In this document: one piece after another, positions 21,895 to 34,740 of the stretch
Numbering within the stretch: position 1 is the stretch's first letter
Layout of the letters: each line of letters opens with the position of its first letter
From: Salvator merianae
Taxonomy: Eukaryota; Chordata; Lepidosauria; Squamata; Teiidae
Direction of reading: 5' to 3'
Length of the DNA stretch: 64,000 nucleotides
NCBI GenBank assembly: GCA_003586115.2
Contig: QVOM02000073.1
Span: forward strand, 26,198,427-26,262,426
The notes under the pieces: model-generated
What the model was told of the DNA's origin: nothing
What the model saw: the letters and a program-made list of their open reading frames with translations, nothing else
Database searches by the model: none
Program-made: the position numbers and the translations under genes

Positions 21895-23494
21895 TTTCTC
21901 TCTCTCTTTTTTTTTTTTATTTATTTTTATGGATATATAAAATTACACTTAATAACTCATGATTCAACAATTAACATTTTAAACTACTGACTTCCTACTT
22001 CCCAGATTTCTTCTATATTTCATACCCCCCAACCACACAGTTCTTATCTTCTACCAATAGTCTTCTTTTCTCTTCATTCTCTCCTTCCAGCAAACACCAA
22101 TCCATTTTCCAGGTCCGCTTTCCAGATCTTGCAAAAGTTCAATAGAGGGTTTCCAGTTTTCACAAAAATCTATCCACTGCCTTATTTTTCTGTAAATTAT
22201 TATATTTATCCAATCTCTGCAAGCTCTCAGAATCTTCTTCTCATATCAGTCTTTCAATAATTTAGCTTCTGCCCATTATTCTACTGAGCCACTTCTTAAG
22301 TTCCCCCTTCTGACTCCTCCAGGTTTTTTTTCTTTTTTCTCCTCCTCCTATCCTTTCCTTGTTTACACCAGAAATGTTGTTTATTCACAGATTTCCATTT
22401 GAATCTTTGCTGCTTCCAAATATGGGTTGTTTCCGTTATTATTCACCTCATATGTTCCTTCCTCCCCTGTAAGATTTTTTCCAAGGCTTCCTTCAGTGAA
22501 AAAGTATAACCTTGAACTGTTATCAGTAGTAGAGACAACTCGTCTTGTCTTCTAGTCTGTATTTCTTGAGCCATAAATTTTTTTCTGAGGAATTTCTGCC
22601 TTAAAATCGTCCAGTTTCAAAGCCTTATCCTTTGTTTCATGAAGTTCAGTGCGTATCGCACCTATTTCATTTTTAAGGTCTTGTCTTATTCTCTCAAAAG
22701 TCAGCCCCTGAATCTCAAAGGAACTCCACATTTCTTGAAAAATAGCGTCCATTTTTTAAGAAGTAAATCTGATTGCGAGTCACACTGTTCATTTTTTTTC
22801 TAGTTGTAGGTTTTCCCACTGCATATTTGGCTTAAAACTTGGTTCTCTGAAGAAGCCCTCTAATAGATAAAGGCACTTTTTTCCCCCCTTCCTTTGTCAT
22901 AATTAAACAGAACTCCCATATCTTTGCAGCCTGCTTGTTTGTTTAGCTGATAAGAGCAACTGAAATGTATTATAATGAGACACTGAAAACCCCGGTGTGT
23001 CTGAGGAACAGAACTTTGAATAATTTATCTAAAAATTCACAGCCTTTGCAAATACTTTAGCATCTTGCTGAATTACGATGTTTAAACTTTCAGCATACAT
23101 TATCCAAGCTGTAATTGTAGAGGTTTTTTTTTTTCCTTTTCTTTTCCTTTTCTTAATGTTTATCTTAGTTTTAATATCTTCATAAATTAAAAAGAGGATC
23201 GGCTGAACTTACAGTCCTGAAGATGACAGTCTCAAAGACGACACACAACGTGACTCAGGAATGTTGACAAATTTCCCCCAGCTCCTTCATCTCCTCTGTA
23301 CACAGGTTGCCACGAATCTCTCACCACCCCCGCTGGGGGGAAACTTAGTGGAGCTCAAATGAGGAATCCCTCCGCCTCCCTGTCACTCTTCTGACAGAGC
23401 GGGTTTGAACTCCCCCCTCTGTCTCCTCACATTGCGGTTTGCTCAGAGGAAAAATCCTCTCAGCAACTACGTTTGGCCATCTTCCCCAGAAGTC
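21895..23494 (-). mobile_element. L1-derived non-autonomous element, copy 2, 1.6 kb, inverted
   Basis: Full-length relative of 16638-18242 on the minus strand: the same 5' end (GACTTCTGGGGAAGATGGCC on the minus strand), the same internal deletion junction and the same 3' UTR, with a T-rich plus-strand tail at 21895-21920. A perfect 14-bp target duplication AGCTTGTCCATATT lies at 21881-21894 and 23495-23508, slightly better preserved than that of copy 1. Together with the A-rich tail this shows insertion by target-primed reverse transcription using L1 machinery. Confidence 0.92.
22552..22752 (-). pseudogene. L1 ORF1-like fragment (copy 2)
   Basis: A 66-codon remnant of the ORF1 coiled coil, aligned with the copy at 62451-62822 from its M-D-A-I-F-Q-E-M start. 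The original upstream start region is altered and the downstream frame is lost. No RNA-binding domain follows. Confidence 0.65.
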
Positions 23495-23539
23495 AGCTTG
23501 TCCATATTAAAGGGCATATAAAAATATGAAGATAAGAGG

Positions 23540-23690
23540 AGCCTGGCTGGATCAGGCCATGGCCCATCTAGTTCAAGATCCTGTCTCACACAGTGGCCCA
23601 CCAACTGCTTCTGGGAATTCTCCAGGCAAAACCTTCACCTGCTCTTGATTCCCTGAAAAATGGCCTTTAAAGGCATCTTGCCTATCTCTC
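23540..23690 (-). mobile_element. CR1-type LINE 3'-end fragment
   Basis: Reads GCTGGATCAGGCCATGGCC on the plus strand, followed by a segment ending in CAGTGGCCCACCA. This is the reverse complement of the CR1 3' end found at about 40145-40215 in this window. 5'-truncated, non-coding. Confidence 0.7.
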
Positions 23691-23699
23691 CATAATAAC

Positions 23700-24170
23700 A
23701 TAATGATATCATGTCACACCTTCAGTTCGCCAACAAAATGGCTTGTGCTTTGAATATCTAAAGGAACGGCCTCACTCTTATAGACCTGTCGGGCCATTGA
23801 GATCAGAAAGGGAGGGAGGCCCTTCTTGTAGTTCTGCCACCCTCAGAGGTGTGAGGGGTGGTGATACAAAAAAAGGCCACCAGCATTTAGAACAGCTTTC
23901 CAAGGGAGGTATGTCAGGCATCAACATTATATCGTTTTTGATGCCTAATTGAAAGATTCCTCTTCACCAACGTCTTTGAGGCATAGTTTTGTTTGAATGT
24001 AGTTCTGCATGGGTTGGACGGTTATACATGTTTTATGATGTTTTATTTGTTTCCTTTTTTTTGTTGTTGTTGAAGTCCCTAATGGCACTGTTTTTTCAAT
24101 GTGCTTAGGGTAGTTTTTGAGGTTTAGGACAGGGAACAATGCTGACTAAATAAACAAGGTACCAAAAGCA
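23700..24170 (+). pseudogene. L2-like LINE 3' fragment, decayed
   Basis: A short frame at 23743-23952 gives phrases (S-S-A-T-L-R-G-V-R-G and then a K-I-P-L-H-Q-R-like stretch past a stop) that resemble the C-terminal region of L2/CR1-type ORF2, followed by a T-rich 3' region. The assignment is tentative because the reading is short and broken. Confidence 0.45.
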
Positions 24171-26335
24171 AGATTGTACTGTTTTTTAGCTGACTGTGGG
24201 TATCAGCTCATTGATAAACATGTCAGGAGATGCCCTAAACCACCAGCATCTCTCTAGACCAATCAGAGTTGCCTCAAGGGCACTTTGCCAGATTGTACTG
24301 GTATGCATGGACACACACCAGAACTTTGTTAGAGGACTGGACCTTGCTAGAGGCAATTTTCAGTAAAGAAACTTGTATCTAGACCATCCTCTCATTCCAA
24401 GAAATAGAAGTCTGTACTATAATGGATACCCTCTTCTAAAACTACTGCCCCTAAATCTTTGACTCTGCTTGTTTTTATATTAAAAAGTGTTGCTCTTAAG
24501 CCACAGTCTAATCGTGTCAGCCTGATGCAGGAAAGTGATGCTTAAACTGAAAAGGGTTATTGCCTTGGGCAAGAGCAACTGCAAAATTGACAAAGTAATG
24601 TGGGTGCCCACATTGAATACTTGATTGGATTAAGGCAACCTGTTTATGTGATCTGGACAGCCTGAATGTTGAAAAACTTCCTTGTTTACTTCATTCTACC
24701 TGCCTAAACAGTCCAGTTTCCTGCCTGTCCCAAGGGCAAGATTTGCCCACTCAGTGTCTCTAGCCTACTCTGGGGTCCACTACATGTCTTTGGTTTCAGC
24801 TATGTCTTTCTTCAGGATGAACAACATTTTTGGTTACCTTCAAGTCCATCACTACATCCTTACTCCAAGATTGGAACTACAGTCCACTCCAGCAAGGAGC
24901 TGAACTTTATTTGCTGCATGTGTGCATTTCTGGGAACTGAAGGCTTGCTTCTTGACTAAAATCATTCTGGAGGTGTGACTCAAGCTTGCTGTTCCTCCCT
25001 ACAGACTTGTGCATGATGCTGGATCAAGGCGGCTTGATCCTTCTGTGAACTATTGCCACAAAGAGGCAAAGGATAACTCTGGACTGGGTGGATAATTGGA
25101 CTTACTTAACGTCTCATAAGCTGAACTGCAGGGGCAAGTGTTCTGAGTTTGAAGACCCTGTACACCTCACTTTTCTGTACCAGAAGGAGAAGAGTTAGCC
25201 AGTGTTGATAGTTCTGAATTCCCCATATGTTTGTCTTTCCAAATATTGCAATCCTCCTGCCTAGCCTGTGCATGTGAGAGTGCTTAATAACTGAGAACAT
25301 CATCTCTGAGCAAGGTACACTTCCTTTCCTTCCTGAAATTAACTTCCTTCTTCCCCTTTTCACTGCTTTCCTTCTCAATTCACATTTAAGGTTACCTTTT
25401 TCCTGCTCCTATACTTTTAAAGGGCATCATCTAGTTAAAGAGGAGCTGTATTGAAAAGGGAAATTGTGACTCGGAGTGATCATCCAAATTCATTACAGGG
25501 AAACAATTGATAGCATGTATGTGGAACAATTGGTGGGATTTGAAATGGGGGAATCAAGGGGGAAGAGTTTATTGAATTAATGGGCTCCAACTTGTGTCAC
25601 TCCTCTCCCCAAATACAAAAGTATTTGGAACTTAGCCTTATCTTCTCACTGAGTTCTGCCTGCCTTTGCCTAGCAACCAAATGATTGGTCAGAAAAATCA
25701 CCACACAGTGTACCAAGTCACTCTTTTTTCACTTCCTTATTGAGTACTTTTCCACTTGACTTTAAGCCCGAGAGGTGGTGGAAATTTTTGCTGTATTCTT
25801 AGCTGGAAGTTAGAGACAGACCTTGGTTCCTGGCTGCCTAGAAATCTCATGTCCCTGCTGGAGCCACAGTTATTCTTTTCCCTTGTTAAGTTAAATCTTT
25901 CCTTCAATACTTAGTGTCTCTTTGACAGTAATTACAAGCTGAGTTGCAGCCTACCATTTTGTCTAATTCACTTCAAATAAGATTGTTTCATGGTTACTGT
26001 TTGGCTCCTTGCATGGTAATAAAGTTATTTCCTGTGTACCTTTTATGTTCTCAATAAAAAAAAACTTTGTACTAAGATCAGCCAAGTGCTTCCCCTTTCT
26101 TGGGATCAGCTCCAAACTGTTATCAGTGAAACCAAACTCACAGCCCTAAAGATCCTGCACATATGTGAGAACAGTCTATAGAATCAGTTTCCATAACACT
26201 ACTAGTGCACAAGGGGCCACTAGCATACAAAGAGAAAGAAATGATGGGTTTTGCTATATGTGTCCAAGAACAAGGTACAAGAAGATTTGGCAATGGTGTC
26301 AGGACTGCCTGAGGGCCTTTCTGCAAAGGTCTTTA
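24171..26335. other. Non-coding, no recognised element
   Basis: No coding family, no repeat boundary. Several short frames (24682-24903 plus, 25106-25378 minus) have random-looking translations. Confidence 0.4.
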
Positions 26336-26795
26336 ATCCATATTTAATTATTTAAGATATATAAAATTTACATTTAATTTAAAAATTCATAAACTAACAT
26401 TTTTTACTACTGACTTCCTCCTTCTTCCAAAGTTTCTTCTATGTTTCATGTCTATTGCCCCTCCTGATCACTTAGTTCTTTTCTTTTACTGATTGTCTTC
26501 TTTCCTCTTCATTCTTCGAATTCAGCAATCACAAGTCCACTTTCCAATTCTTGTAGAAAGTTGATAAAGGGTTTCCAGTTCTCATAAAACCCATCAACTG
26601 TCTTATTTCTCAGTAAGTTAATCAATTTGTCCATCTCAACAAGGTTCATCGTTTTAACCAACCAATCATCCACCGTTGGTATTTCTGTGCATATGTAATT
26701 CTAGCTGCAGTTACCATATTTTGAATTAACATATTAACAGCATCAAGCTTATTTTCTGTTATCCCCAATAAGTAAAGTTCTGGTTTAAAGGGAAT
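26336..26795 (-). mobile_element. L1 fragment: end of ORF2 and 3' UTR
   Basis: On the minus strand a broken frame contains A-A-R-I-T-Y-A-Q-K-Y, then a downstream E-N-W-K-P-like phrase, both typical of the L1 ORF2 C-terminus. The 3' UTR (AGGAAGTCAGTAGTAAAAAA and on) matches that of the L1-derived 1.6-kb family, so this may be close to the family's autonomous parent. 5'-truncated and frameshifted. Confidence 0.75.
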
Positions 26796-27280
26796 GTTTG
26801 TGTGTTCAGGTGGCTGCTGTCACCCACATTGTTCAATATTTTAACTGTACTACCTATTTAATACATTTGGGATATAAATGTACCCTCTGGATATAACAAA
26901 GTTTTCCATTAATCTTGGTGAGGTGTAAACACAATTAGATCCTGTAATTCTTACTTTTTAAAGTCATCGTTTTGAAAAGTTCTACTGGTCATTTTGGCAA
27001 AGATCTTAGAACTGGTCCAAAAAGGAATTTTTCCAAACTCCCCTGATTTAAGTCCCCTGACAACATGGCATCTTCTAGGTTTAGTAAACCTCAACCCCTA
27101 GCAGTCCCAGCATATGGGATAGAAGTTTAATCTAACAGTATGTGGAGGACTGTTCATTACTGACCCCTTGTTTAAGCTGTACAGGAATATTAGCTCATTA
27201 TCTTATTCAGGAGAAGAAATCATAAACCCATAAAAATAAGTCTGAAAATTGCCTAGCCAGCTACTAAGTAACACCTTGGT
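26796..27280. other. Non-coding, no recognised element
   Basis: Nothing supported beyond short random frames. Confidence 0.35.
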
Positions 27281-27338
27281 AACATCTTAGAGACTAACAG
27301 AGTGAAAGCAATTGGTAGCAAGAGCTTTTGTAGACTAA
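27281..27338. repeat. Inverted repeat, left arm (58 bp)
   Basis: Pairs with 27764-27821 at roughly 90% by eye. It contains TTAGAGACTAACAGAG and GAGCTTTTGTAGACTAA, phrases of a repeat widely dispersed in reptiles whose class I cannot name with certainty. The arms face each other across a 425-bp spacer. Confidence 0.75.
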
Positions 27339-27344
27339 TCCTAC

Positions 27345-27763
27345 TTCATCAGATTCATTTCTTCATGGGCTCTTAATCTGGATTAAAACCTACATGTGGT
27401 TCACATGGAGGTTTCCAGATTTGCATGCTAATATGAATCCAGGAAATCCTGCCTACCACCGGTCCGACTCTGTCTGTGCAAGATAGAGTGTTATCTGGAT
27501 TAAGGAGGCCTTAATCCTGGTCACTGGTAGATCTGTTTAATTGGTTCTACCAGGAGATCAGTGCAGCCCTGATCCAGAATATGGGAGGCATGTCTTGAAG
27601 GCCTGGGAGTGCAGCTGCAAAGCTTGCACGAGATTTGCAGCTGTGGCATGAGCTAATCCAGATCAGCACCTTCAGTGCAGACGGCACTGATCCTGTCCAT
27701 GCCTCCCCACAATCCAGATCAGTGGGGCAGGCTATCCTCTGATCCTGGCTTACTTCAGGTGGC
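27345..27763 (-). mobile_element. Copy of the ~0.5-kb TIR family, inside the inverted repeat
   Basis: Contains GGAGGCCTTAATC, a segment before TTCTACCAG and a following block around 27560-27720 that match the reverse orientation of 5235-5740 and the same orientation as 60791-61285. No coding capacity; ends not resolved. Confidence 0.5.
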
Positions 27764-27821
27764 CTTAGTCTACAAAAGCTCATGCTACCAATTCTTTCTC
27801 TCTGTTAGTCTCTAAGGTGCT
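27764..27821. repeat. Inverted repeat, right arm (58 bp)
   Basis: Reverse-complement partner of 27281-27338. The arms stop abruptly on the inner side at TTAGTCTACAAAAG. Confidence 0.75.
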
Positions 27822-28357
27822 ACTGAACCTCCTTGCCTACTTATCCAGACTCATATGGCTATGTCTTTGAATACAAGTTAAAATTTGACATCTGACATTA
27901 ATTATGAAACATACTGTATATAAGTTTGCCCCACTGTGTCATTATTGCATCCAGTTTGAGTATAGTAACAAGCATTGTTACTGAGTACAAATGAGAGCTG
28001 ATGAGAAACAAACTAGTCATGTTAGTTTCTAAAGACATTGGACATAACCGTTTATTTCTTCGCTTGCCTGAATTGCAATTGTGGGATTTTATATTGAAGT
28101 CTCCCATGTACTCACATCTGCTATACATCTATTAACATATGGTGCGCCACTAATTAATTGTTAGCTATCAGCCAGCTCCCCACTGTTCACATCAAAATGG
28201 GAAGGTTTTAGAGGATATTCATTGTAATGAGCATTGCACATATTATGTAATGTAAGTTATGGAAAGTGAGATATTTTTTCTCCTCCTTCCCCAGTAAGAG
28301 TATTTTTGCTGATATTTAATTTGGGCCAGTGAATGAAATTGCAAAGGCTATCTTCCT
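27822..28357. other. Non-coding, no recognised element
   Basis: AT-rich, only random short frames. Confidence 0.4.
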
Positions 28358-28420
28358 TTTTTATTTATTGTTTGTATTTAAAGCCTGTCTTTCACTGAAG
28401 GTCCCAAGGGGAGTCATAAA
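28358..28420 (-). repeat. Retroposon 3'-tail fragment
   Basis: TTTATTTATTG, then AAAGCCTGTCTTTC and AAGGTCCCAAGGGGAG, is the reverse complement of the L2-type 3' tails seen elsewhere in the window. Short and degenerate. Confidence 0.45.
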
Positions 28421-28854
28421 CTCCAGTATCACACATAAAAACAGTGGGCTAACATTATGAATTAAACACCAAATGAAACATTAACAATACCCACAAAGCA
28501 AAATGCAGCGAAATAGAGGAGGAAAAACACTGCATTATCAAAAGGCCTGGATAAAATGCCTCTTGACTAATAGTTGCAAGGTACCTAATAATGACAACTG
28601 AAGCATCTTGATGAATAAAAATTTTAAAACAACCCCTCTCATAAAATCACTCCTTGACTATGGAGAATGGCAACCTTACATACAGATGTTCACAGCCAGG
28701 GAGAACTGAGTGAAAGAGATGTTCCTTCAGACATTTGGACAGCTTCTGCACCATGTACCTTGCTATGGGATGCAGAAGCTGATCTTAGCAAGAATTTCTC
28801 AGTCTGGGAAGACCAGAGTGGGACATGGTAGTGTGGCATCATCCTGGTCTTTTA

Positions 28855-28888
28855 CAGAGGCTGGGGAACAAAGGTTCCCCAGCCTCTG
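28855..28888. repeat. Perfect hairpin, 15-bp arms, 4-base loop
   Basis: Arms CAGAGGCTGGGGAAC and GTTCCCCAGCCTCTG around AAAG. Weaker pairing extends the stem to about 28839-28904. Not associated with a gene or a known element end. Confidence 0.9.
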
Positions 28889-28904
28889 AAGTTGCAGACC
28901 AGAA

Positions 28905-30289
28905 TGATTTTTGTGGTGCACTACAAATAGCTCATTTCTGGACCCCATCAAAGTGGCACTGAGCTCTGCATACCACTTTGGTCACTTCAGTCATCTGCAA
29001 TAGTGGATGGCTGGAATGGCCCAAAGCCAGGGAATGCTCAGGAGACCATTTTAAAGTGGTCTCCCAATGAGGTGCTCCCCAGCATGAATTTCAGACCAGG
29101 TAGCACTCCAAGGTAAAGACCTGTGCTCCTGAGGACCATCTATCAATGCCACATTCCTTGGGGTCTAAATTAGTGCTGATATATTAACTATAGCTCAGTA
29201 GCAAATCAGCAAACCATTCAATTATTTAAGAACCAGCATTACATAAATCCAGCCATCAATATCTAGCATTAATCTAACTGCTGCATTCTATACTAGAGTC
29301 AGCTCTTCTAACCACCTTAAGAGGGGCTTTATCTAAAGAACATTCCAATAGTTGAGTCTATAAATTAACCGATCATGGGTTACAGTAGCTAAACTATCTC
29401 TGTCCATAGCAGCCATGAAATGAAGATAAGACATCTAGTGAATCTTTCCCAAGTGACAACAGTCCCATCTAGCCATTCTCTTGTACCTTCAAATTGGAGG
29501 CACATGGTAAATATGCTTCATATGGAATTAAATTTGATCTATTGTTCCACTTCCAACCCATTATTCCTTCTGGGCTATAGTCAAACATTGGAACCATCTC
29601 TTCCTGATTCAGATAGTACAGAGGTAGATCTAGGTGCAATTGGAATTCTGGAGGACTTTATTTTATGAAGGAGATAATTATTCCCTGAAGAACTCAGAAC
29701 TCCTACATGTTTGTTTGTTTTTTCTCCAAAAGTGCTAGCATTTCTCATTGTGGCCCAAAAGAGACTGCCAGGATGGCTTGGCAAAGATGCAGAGTATTGT
29801 GCCTTTTCTCAGGCTTGCAACACATTTATGCAGTGATTGATTTGATGCTGAACTGGTGTAAACACAGGAAGAAAAATACTGGCCATTGTAAGAAAGTGTA
29901 GGGACTTCCATACTTTCTTACATTTGATTTACTGTATCAGACAGATAGACCGGAAGAGGCCTAGCATAGTGCTGGGAAAGTGTATAGATCCCAGCCTCTA
30001 TATGTCAAAATGCTGGTGTTTCTGGAGGCTCTAACAGTGCTGTTTTAAATTTGATGTGAATTCTATTTTAATTGAGCTTCCATCTAATTACAGAATACTA
30101 CTTTCTCAATCCTGTGTATAGCTCTAATGTGAAAGCAGACTGCCATAGGCTAAGATGGGACAGAATAAATGATCATATAAGAAAAAGAAGAAAAGCAACT
30201 TAATTATATTTGCTCAATGTTGTAAGGATAATAAATATAATTCAAGGTTGTCTGCCTGGTATGCTGATCTGAAGTATATGTACAGATGC
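28905..30289. other. Non-coding; degenerate LINE-like stretch near 29280-29350
   Basis: CTGCATTCTATACTAGAG and the following 60 bp resemble 59456-59530, the minus-strand L2-like fragment, suggesting another decayed copy. The rest is unrecognised. Confidence 0.35.
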
Positions 30290-30432
30290 TATTTTTTTTT
30301 TTTTTTTTTGGCTGTGCAAACAATATGTATATGGTGTGGAAAAGCATACAAAGTGAATATTTTTGGGAAAATGCATTCAAAAATGTATTTTTGTATTTTT
30401 TTCCATTGAGTTTTTTTTTTTTTTTTTTTTTA
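30290..30432. repeat. Two poly(T) runs 100 bp apart
   Basis: Runs at about 30291-30309 and 30412-30431. They could be retroposon tails on the minus strand, but no body could be assigned to either. Confidence 0.6.
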
Positions 30433-32868
30433 AATCCACATGAAATGGGGCACAGGAAATGTATTATTAAGTTCATGACATAGATGACCAATGCATATGG
30501 TAGTTATGGAATATAAATGATCTGATTTTTCCATCCTAAGTAGAAACCAAGTGAAGGAAATGCATGCAACAATACATGATGGCCAATAGGCGAATTCATC
30601 CTTGGTATGAGGACATAGCAATACAAGTAGGTGTCCCCGTGTTGTCTCTGAAAACGATAGAGAAAATGTTTGCAAGGAATCCTTGAACCCTTGGTATCTG
30701 TACAACTTCAAAGAAGTTGCAGCATTTATGCTTTTTTACAGTCAAATAAATTTGGGTGAAAATACAGGGATTGAAAAGGCATAAGTAACATCCATGTCTC
30801 CACATGATGGAGGAAATGTGACTCAGTCACTGCATTGGAGAGCACCTCAGTTTCAAAATGTGAAGGTGCCTGATGAGGCAGAAATCAAAGTGTTTTTCCA
30901 GAAAATGCGACATTGCACCCTTTGTGTGAGGGCATCTCTATCTGTGACTGCACCCTTCATTAGGGTTAAGGTGCTTGCTTTGGGGTACCTCATGTCACTA
31001 CAAGTGGAAATGTGGTGACTTAACCCTTTGTGGAAGGTGCCCAGTAAGTAAAATGGAAGCATGGTCATAGAAATGGCATAGAGGTGTGCGGGTTTGTTGT
31101 TTTTTTTGATATGGTCACATGACTAATCAATAAACTTGACTGACTGACTGGCATAGAGGAGAGTGCTGGCAAATTACATAACAGAAGCAATATATAGCAT
31201 TGTTGATACTGTTAATGGCACCATCTTCATTTTGTGGAAATGCGTTCAAGAAGGAAAGTATGGAATATGAGACAACCTTATGTCTCAGCAATGAGGTGCA
31301 CTTTGAACACCAAATTCTACTTCCAATTTTGCTTAGCTAAATTACAGGTCATCTTATTCTGAATTATAAGATTTAGTTAATGGAAGCATTAACAAAGCTT
31401 TAAGTGCCCTAGAGAGAATAGCCCCTTCGTAAATTGCCAAGCCATTTAGCCACAAGACTTTACAGCCAGATAACTAGGTACCTCTCTTTCCCTCCCTCTC
31501 CCCTATAGAGATGCACACATGAATAGAAGTGGCCCAAAGCAAATGAAGCAGAGAATTTCCCTTACAACTGAAATGTAGTTGATGAGGCTGATTAGAAGGC
31601 CTCAGCAGCCTTATTATGACTTCTAAAATTCCAAGGCTGCCTTCTAAATGGAATACATTTCTTGGTGTTGATACAAAGGAGAAAAGTAAACTAAGAAAGA
31701 CACAAAATGGTCACCTTGAGGAAGAGTCTGAAAATTGAACAGAGGTGTGGCTGAGACTGTGAAGAAGATAAGTGCATTTCTTGTGTGCTTTAAATGTCAC
31801 ATTCTGTTTCAATTGTACTGCTTTGCTGATAAGCTTTTTAAAAATCTGCAGTGCAGAGGCACAGAGTGCAATACATTGATATGGAATGTACATGCTTGCT
31901 TTCTGGAGCAGGTAAGGAAGATGTCTGCCCAGCAACTTTTCCACAATAAGCCTCAAACTTTAAAGGAGGGCATATGGGGCATCCTTTAGTGTACATTTTG
32001 AACTATGATCTGAAAAGATGCAGTTATTTAAAGAGTTCCTGTGGACTTCATGACTTCACTATTATGGTGTAGATTAAGAAATGGTCAAGGGATTTGGAAT
32101 GAAAATGGAGGAGGGGCCAGAGTACTTAATTTAATTCTATTATGCCAAGGAGGTTGTCATAAATCTCAGTTCCATTTGTTGCATGGTATGCTGAATCATA
32201 TGCTGGATGGGATTTCCAATGTCAAGCATCATTTAAACCCACAGGAGCTTGAGAAGGAAGAAATCTAATGGCAATACAACGGACAAGGAAATATTGGCAG
32301 AGGCAAGAATACAAGGGCTCAACAGTGATCTGTTGATTACTTCTAGGAGTCTAAAGGGGTTGGTGCAAGGATCCCAACGAAAGCTTCCCTTTGACCTTCC
32401 CAAACTGTGTCTTGGTGTGTTATGGACTATGACACAGTCCAGGGCCAAAGATGGACTCCTGCCACACAGGTGTGGGACGGGTCTGCTCCTTAGCTTCCAC
32501 GTCTGCTTTGCCCCAGAAATGAGGAGACAGGTCATTCACATGGCCAGCTCTCTGAAAATGTTGAGGCTGGGTAATAAAAGTTCCTCTGCATGAAGTTTCA
32601 CTCTGAAGTCTTGAAGTGAAGTGTCAAAAATGACCCTGAAAGTCGGTGATTTTCAGCACTGTGCTTCAAGTTAGGACCATGTTCCTTTCACAGAGTGTTT
32701 TTTCCCACTCTGCAAAAGGAATGATCCCAAGAGGAGATTCTGTCCTCAGGAGGGGGCTGGATGTCAGATGCGCTGGTAATGTGGTAGTGACTGCCTTACT
32801 GGGAGTAGCTTTACTTGTCTATTTGCATCTTGCAATGGGCTGGGAGTCCTGATCTGTGAGGCAGTGCT
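30433..32868. other. Non-coding; one small retroposon tail
   Basis: At about 31108-31153 a phrase AATCAATAAACTTGACTGAC with a short (TGAC)n run is the shape of a LINE/SINE 3' end. Opposed short frames around 31711-31989 and 32233-32593 have no family resemblance. Confidence 0.4.
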
Positions 32869-32876
32869 TCAGGGAG

Positions 32877-33227
32877 CAGAGATGAGCAAAATTCGTTTTG
32901 CATTTGCAAATTCAATGAAATATTTTGCATTCACAGACATTCAAAATGAATAAAAATGCTTTTTTTTTTTTTTTGCATTTTCAGAGTTCAGTCAAAACAA
33001 ACCAGTCTCTACCCTCGCAAAAAAAGAATATTCAATCGAATATTCACATTTTCACTGTGTTTTAACCCATGTAAAGGGTATTTTCAATAGGGAAAACATT
33101 ACTAAAACCTTGAAACTGAACATAAAAACCTGCTTTTTCAATGTTGTGATTTTCCATTGAAGCAAAATCACCGGTTTTCGCTATGACAGCAAATTGAAAA
33201 CGCGAATGTTGTCTGTGCACTTCCCTA
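32877..33227. mobile_element. hAT-like miniature element, 351 bp
   Basis: Left end CAGAGATGAGCAAAATTCG; right end read inverted TAGGGAAGTGCACAG. Flanks TCAGGGAG (32869-32876) and TCAAGGAG (33228-33235) match at 7 of 8 bases. The interior (for example GGGAAAACATT, then a run of AT-rich blocks) parallels 7431-7770. Non-coding. Confidence 0.82.
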
Positions 33228-33235
33228 TCAAGGAG

Positions 33236-34740
33236 TCCTAGTTCTTACTAGGTGCCATCAAGTTGCATAGAAAGAGAGGCTGAGCCCAAGGCAAGCTTGA
33301 ACCTTAAAGCTAATGACTGTGGCACGTATTGAAGACCATTTTAATATCCTCCTTTATCATTTCAGGCAATCTGTTTTCCGTGTATAAACTCTTATATGCT
33401 GCAAAATCAGTTTTCCCTGAGGAAAGTTATAAGAGACTAATCAAGTCTCATAAGATAAGCCCTCAACAAATAAAAGCAATAGCTGTGCAGCTGTGCAGTA
33501 TGAGTAGAGTTCACAGGCTCCAGGAATGTCAATAATGATTTTCTCAAAGTATAATTAGAAAACAACAGGTATCCATCCAATGACAACTAAAAGTCACAAG
33601 GCAGATTAACTTCATAGGCTGATATATTTATAACAGGCTAGTCATTGAATGGTAGAGACAGAAAGAAGCTGGATTTCTCTTACTTGAGACTTATTTCGAA
33701 CTGATTTTTTCTTTTTCTTTTTGATGAGCAGCATCCCCTCGGTAAGAAAAAATACTATGGTCTTAGACCAGTGCTATCATTTTCTCCCATAACAATCTAT
33801 CCAGACACTGGAGCCACCATCAGAGATCTTTTTTCAGTCCCTTTCTTCCTAGAGTGAGAACACTAAAAAGAGAGTACTTTGCATATTACCGGTATGGGTA
33901 GAAGAAATATGTGGGTTTTCCTCTACCCGATAGAGTCCGGTGTGTCTTTTCCTATGGCTGATGAGGTACATTTTCAATTCTTTCAGACACGCATCTGAGG
34001 GGGGCATTTTGTTGCTAAAGAGAGAGGCATTTTATAGTTCTCCTTCAATGCTGATATCATCCCCTTACTTCAGCACCCCTTTTGCCCTGTCACTTTCTTT
34101 TTACAGCTGTGGCATTGCTCTCCTACACAAAGGAAGAAACTGCCCTTGGAATGGGACCACCAGACCTAAAGAAAAAAATGACCTTTAAACCAGAATGAGG
34201 ACAGGAGCAGCATGTGTTGGGTGTGAACCATCAGCCATCTGCCCTGCTCCATACTAGATGAAATGTTGTGTGTTGTATTTTATCAAAGGAAGAGAAACAG
34301 CAATATTAGGAAGAAACAATAATGGAGATTGACTTCAGGCATGAATCGTAGCAATTAACCACAGATAGGATGCAGTATGGAAGGCCAGTAGCCACCATGG
34401 GGTGCTTGAAATGGTGGACGAACACCACATGCCTTGTGGCTCGTAGGCTTTGGAGAAACCTCACAGCAGCATGAGTTTCACCCTGGACTGCTCACCAGAG
34501 CACTGGAAATGTGGCTGGAAATTGGTCTGGTAAAACAGTCTGGATAGAAATTGGGCCAGTCAGTCAGCTCTTCCCCTTTCCATGCATCTGCATGAGAGGA
34601 GGGAAGGCAACACACCCTTAGAGTGCGCGGAAGGGACTTGCCTCTAGGATGTGTCATTGAGGACTTTAACGCAGCATGGGGGTGAGTAAAGGATGGAAGC
34701 ACCTAAATGCTCCTCCTTCTGGCCAGATCGATGCCTACAC
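33236..34740. other. Non-coding, no recognised element
   Basis: Short random frames only. Confidence 0.4.
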
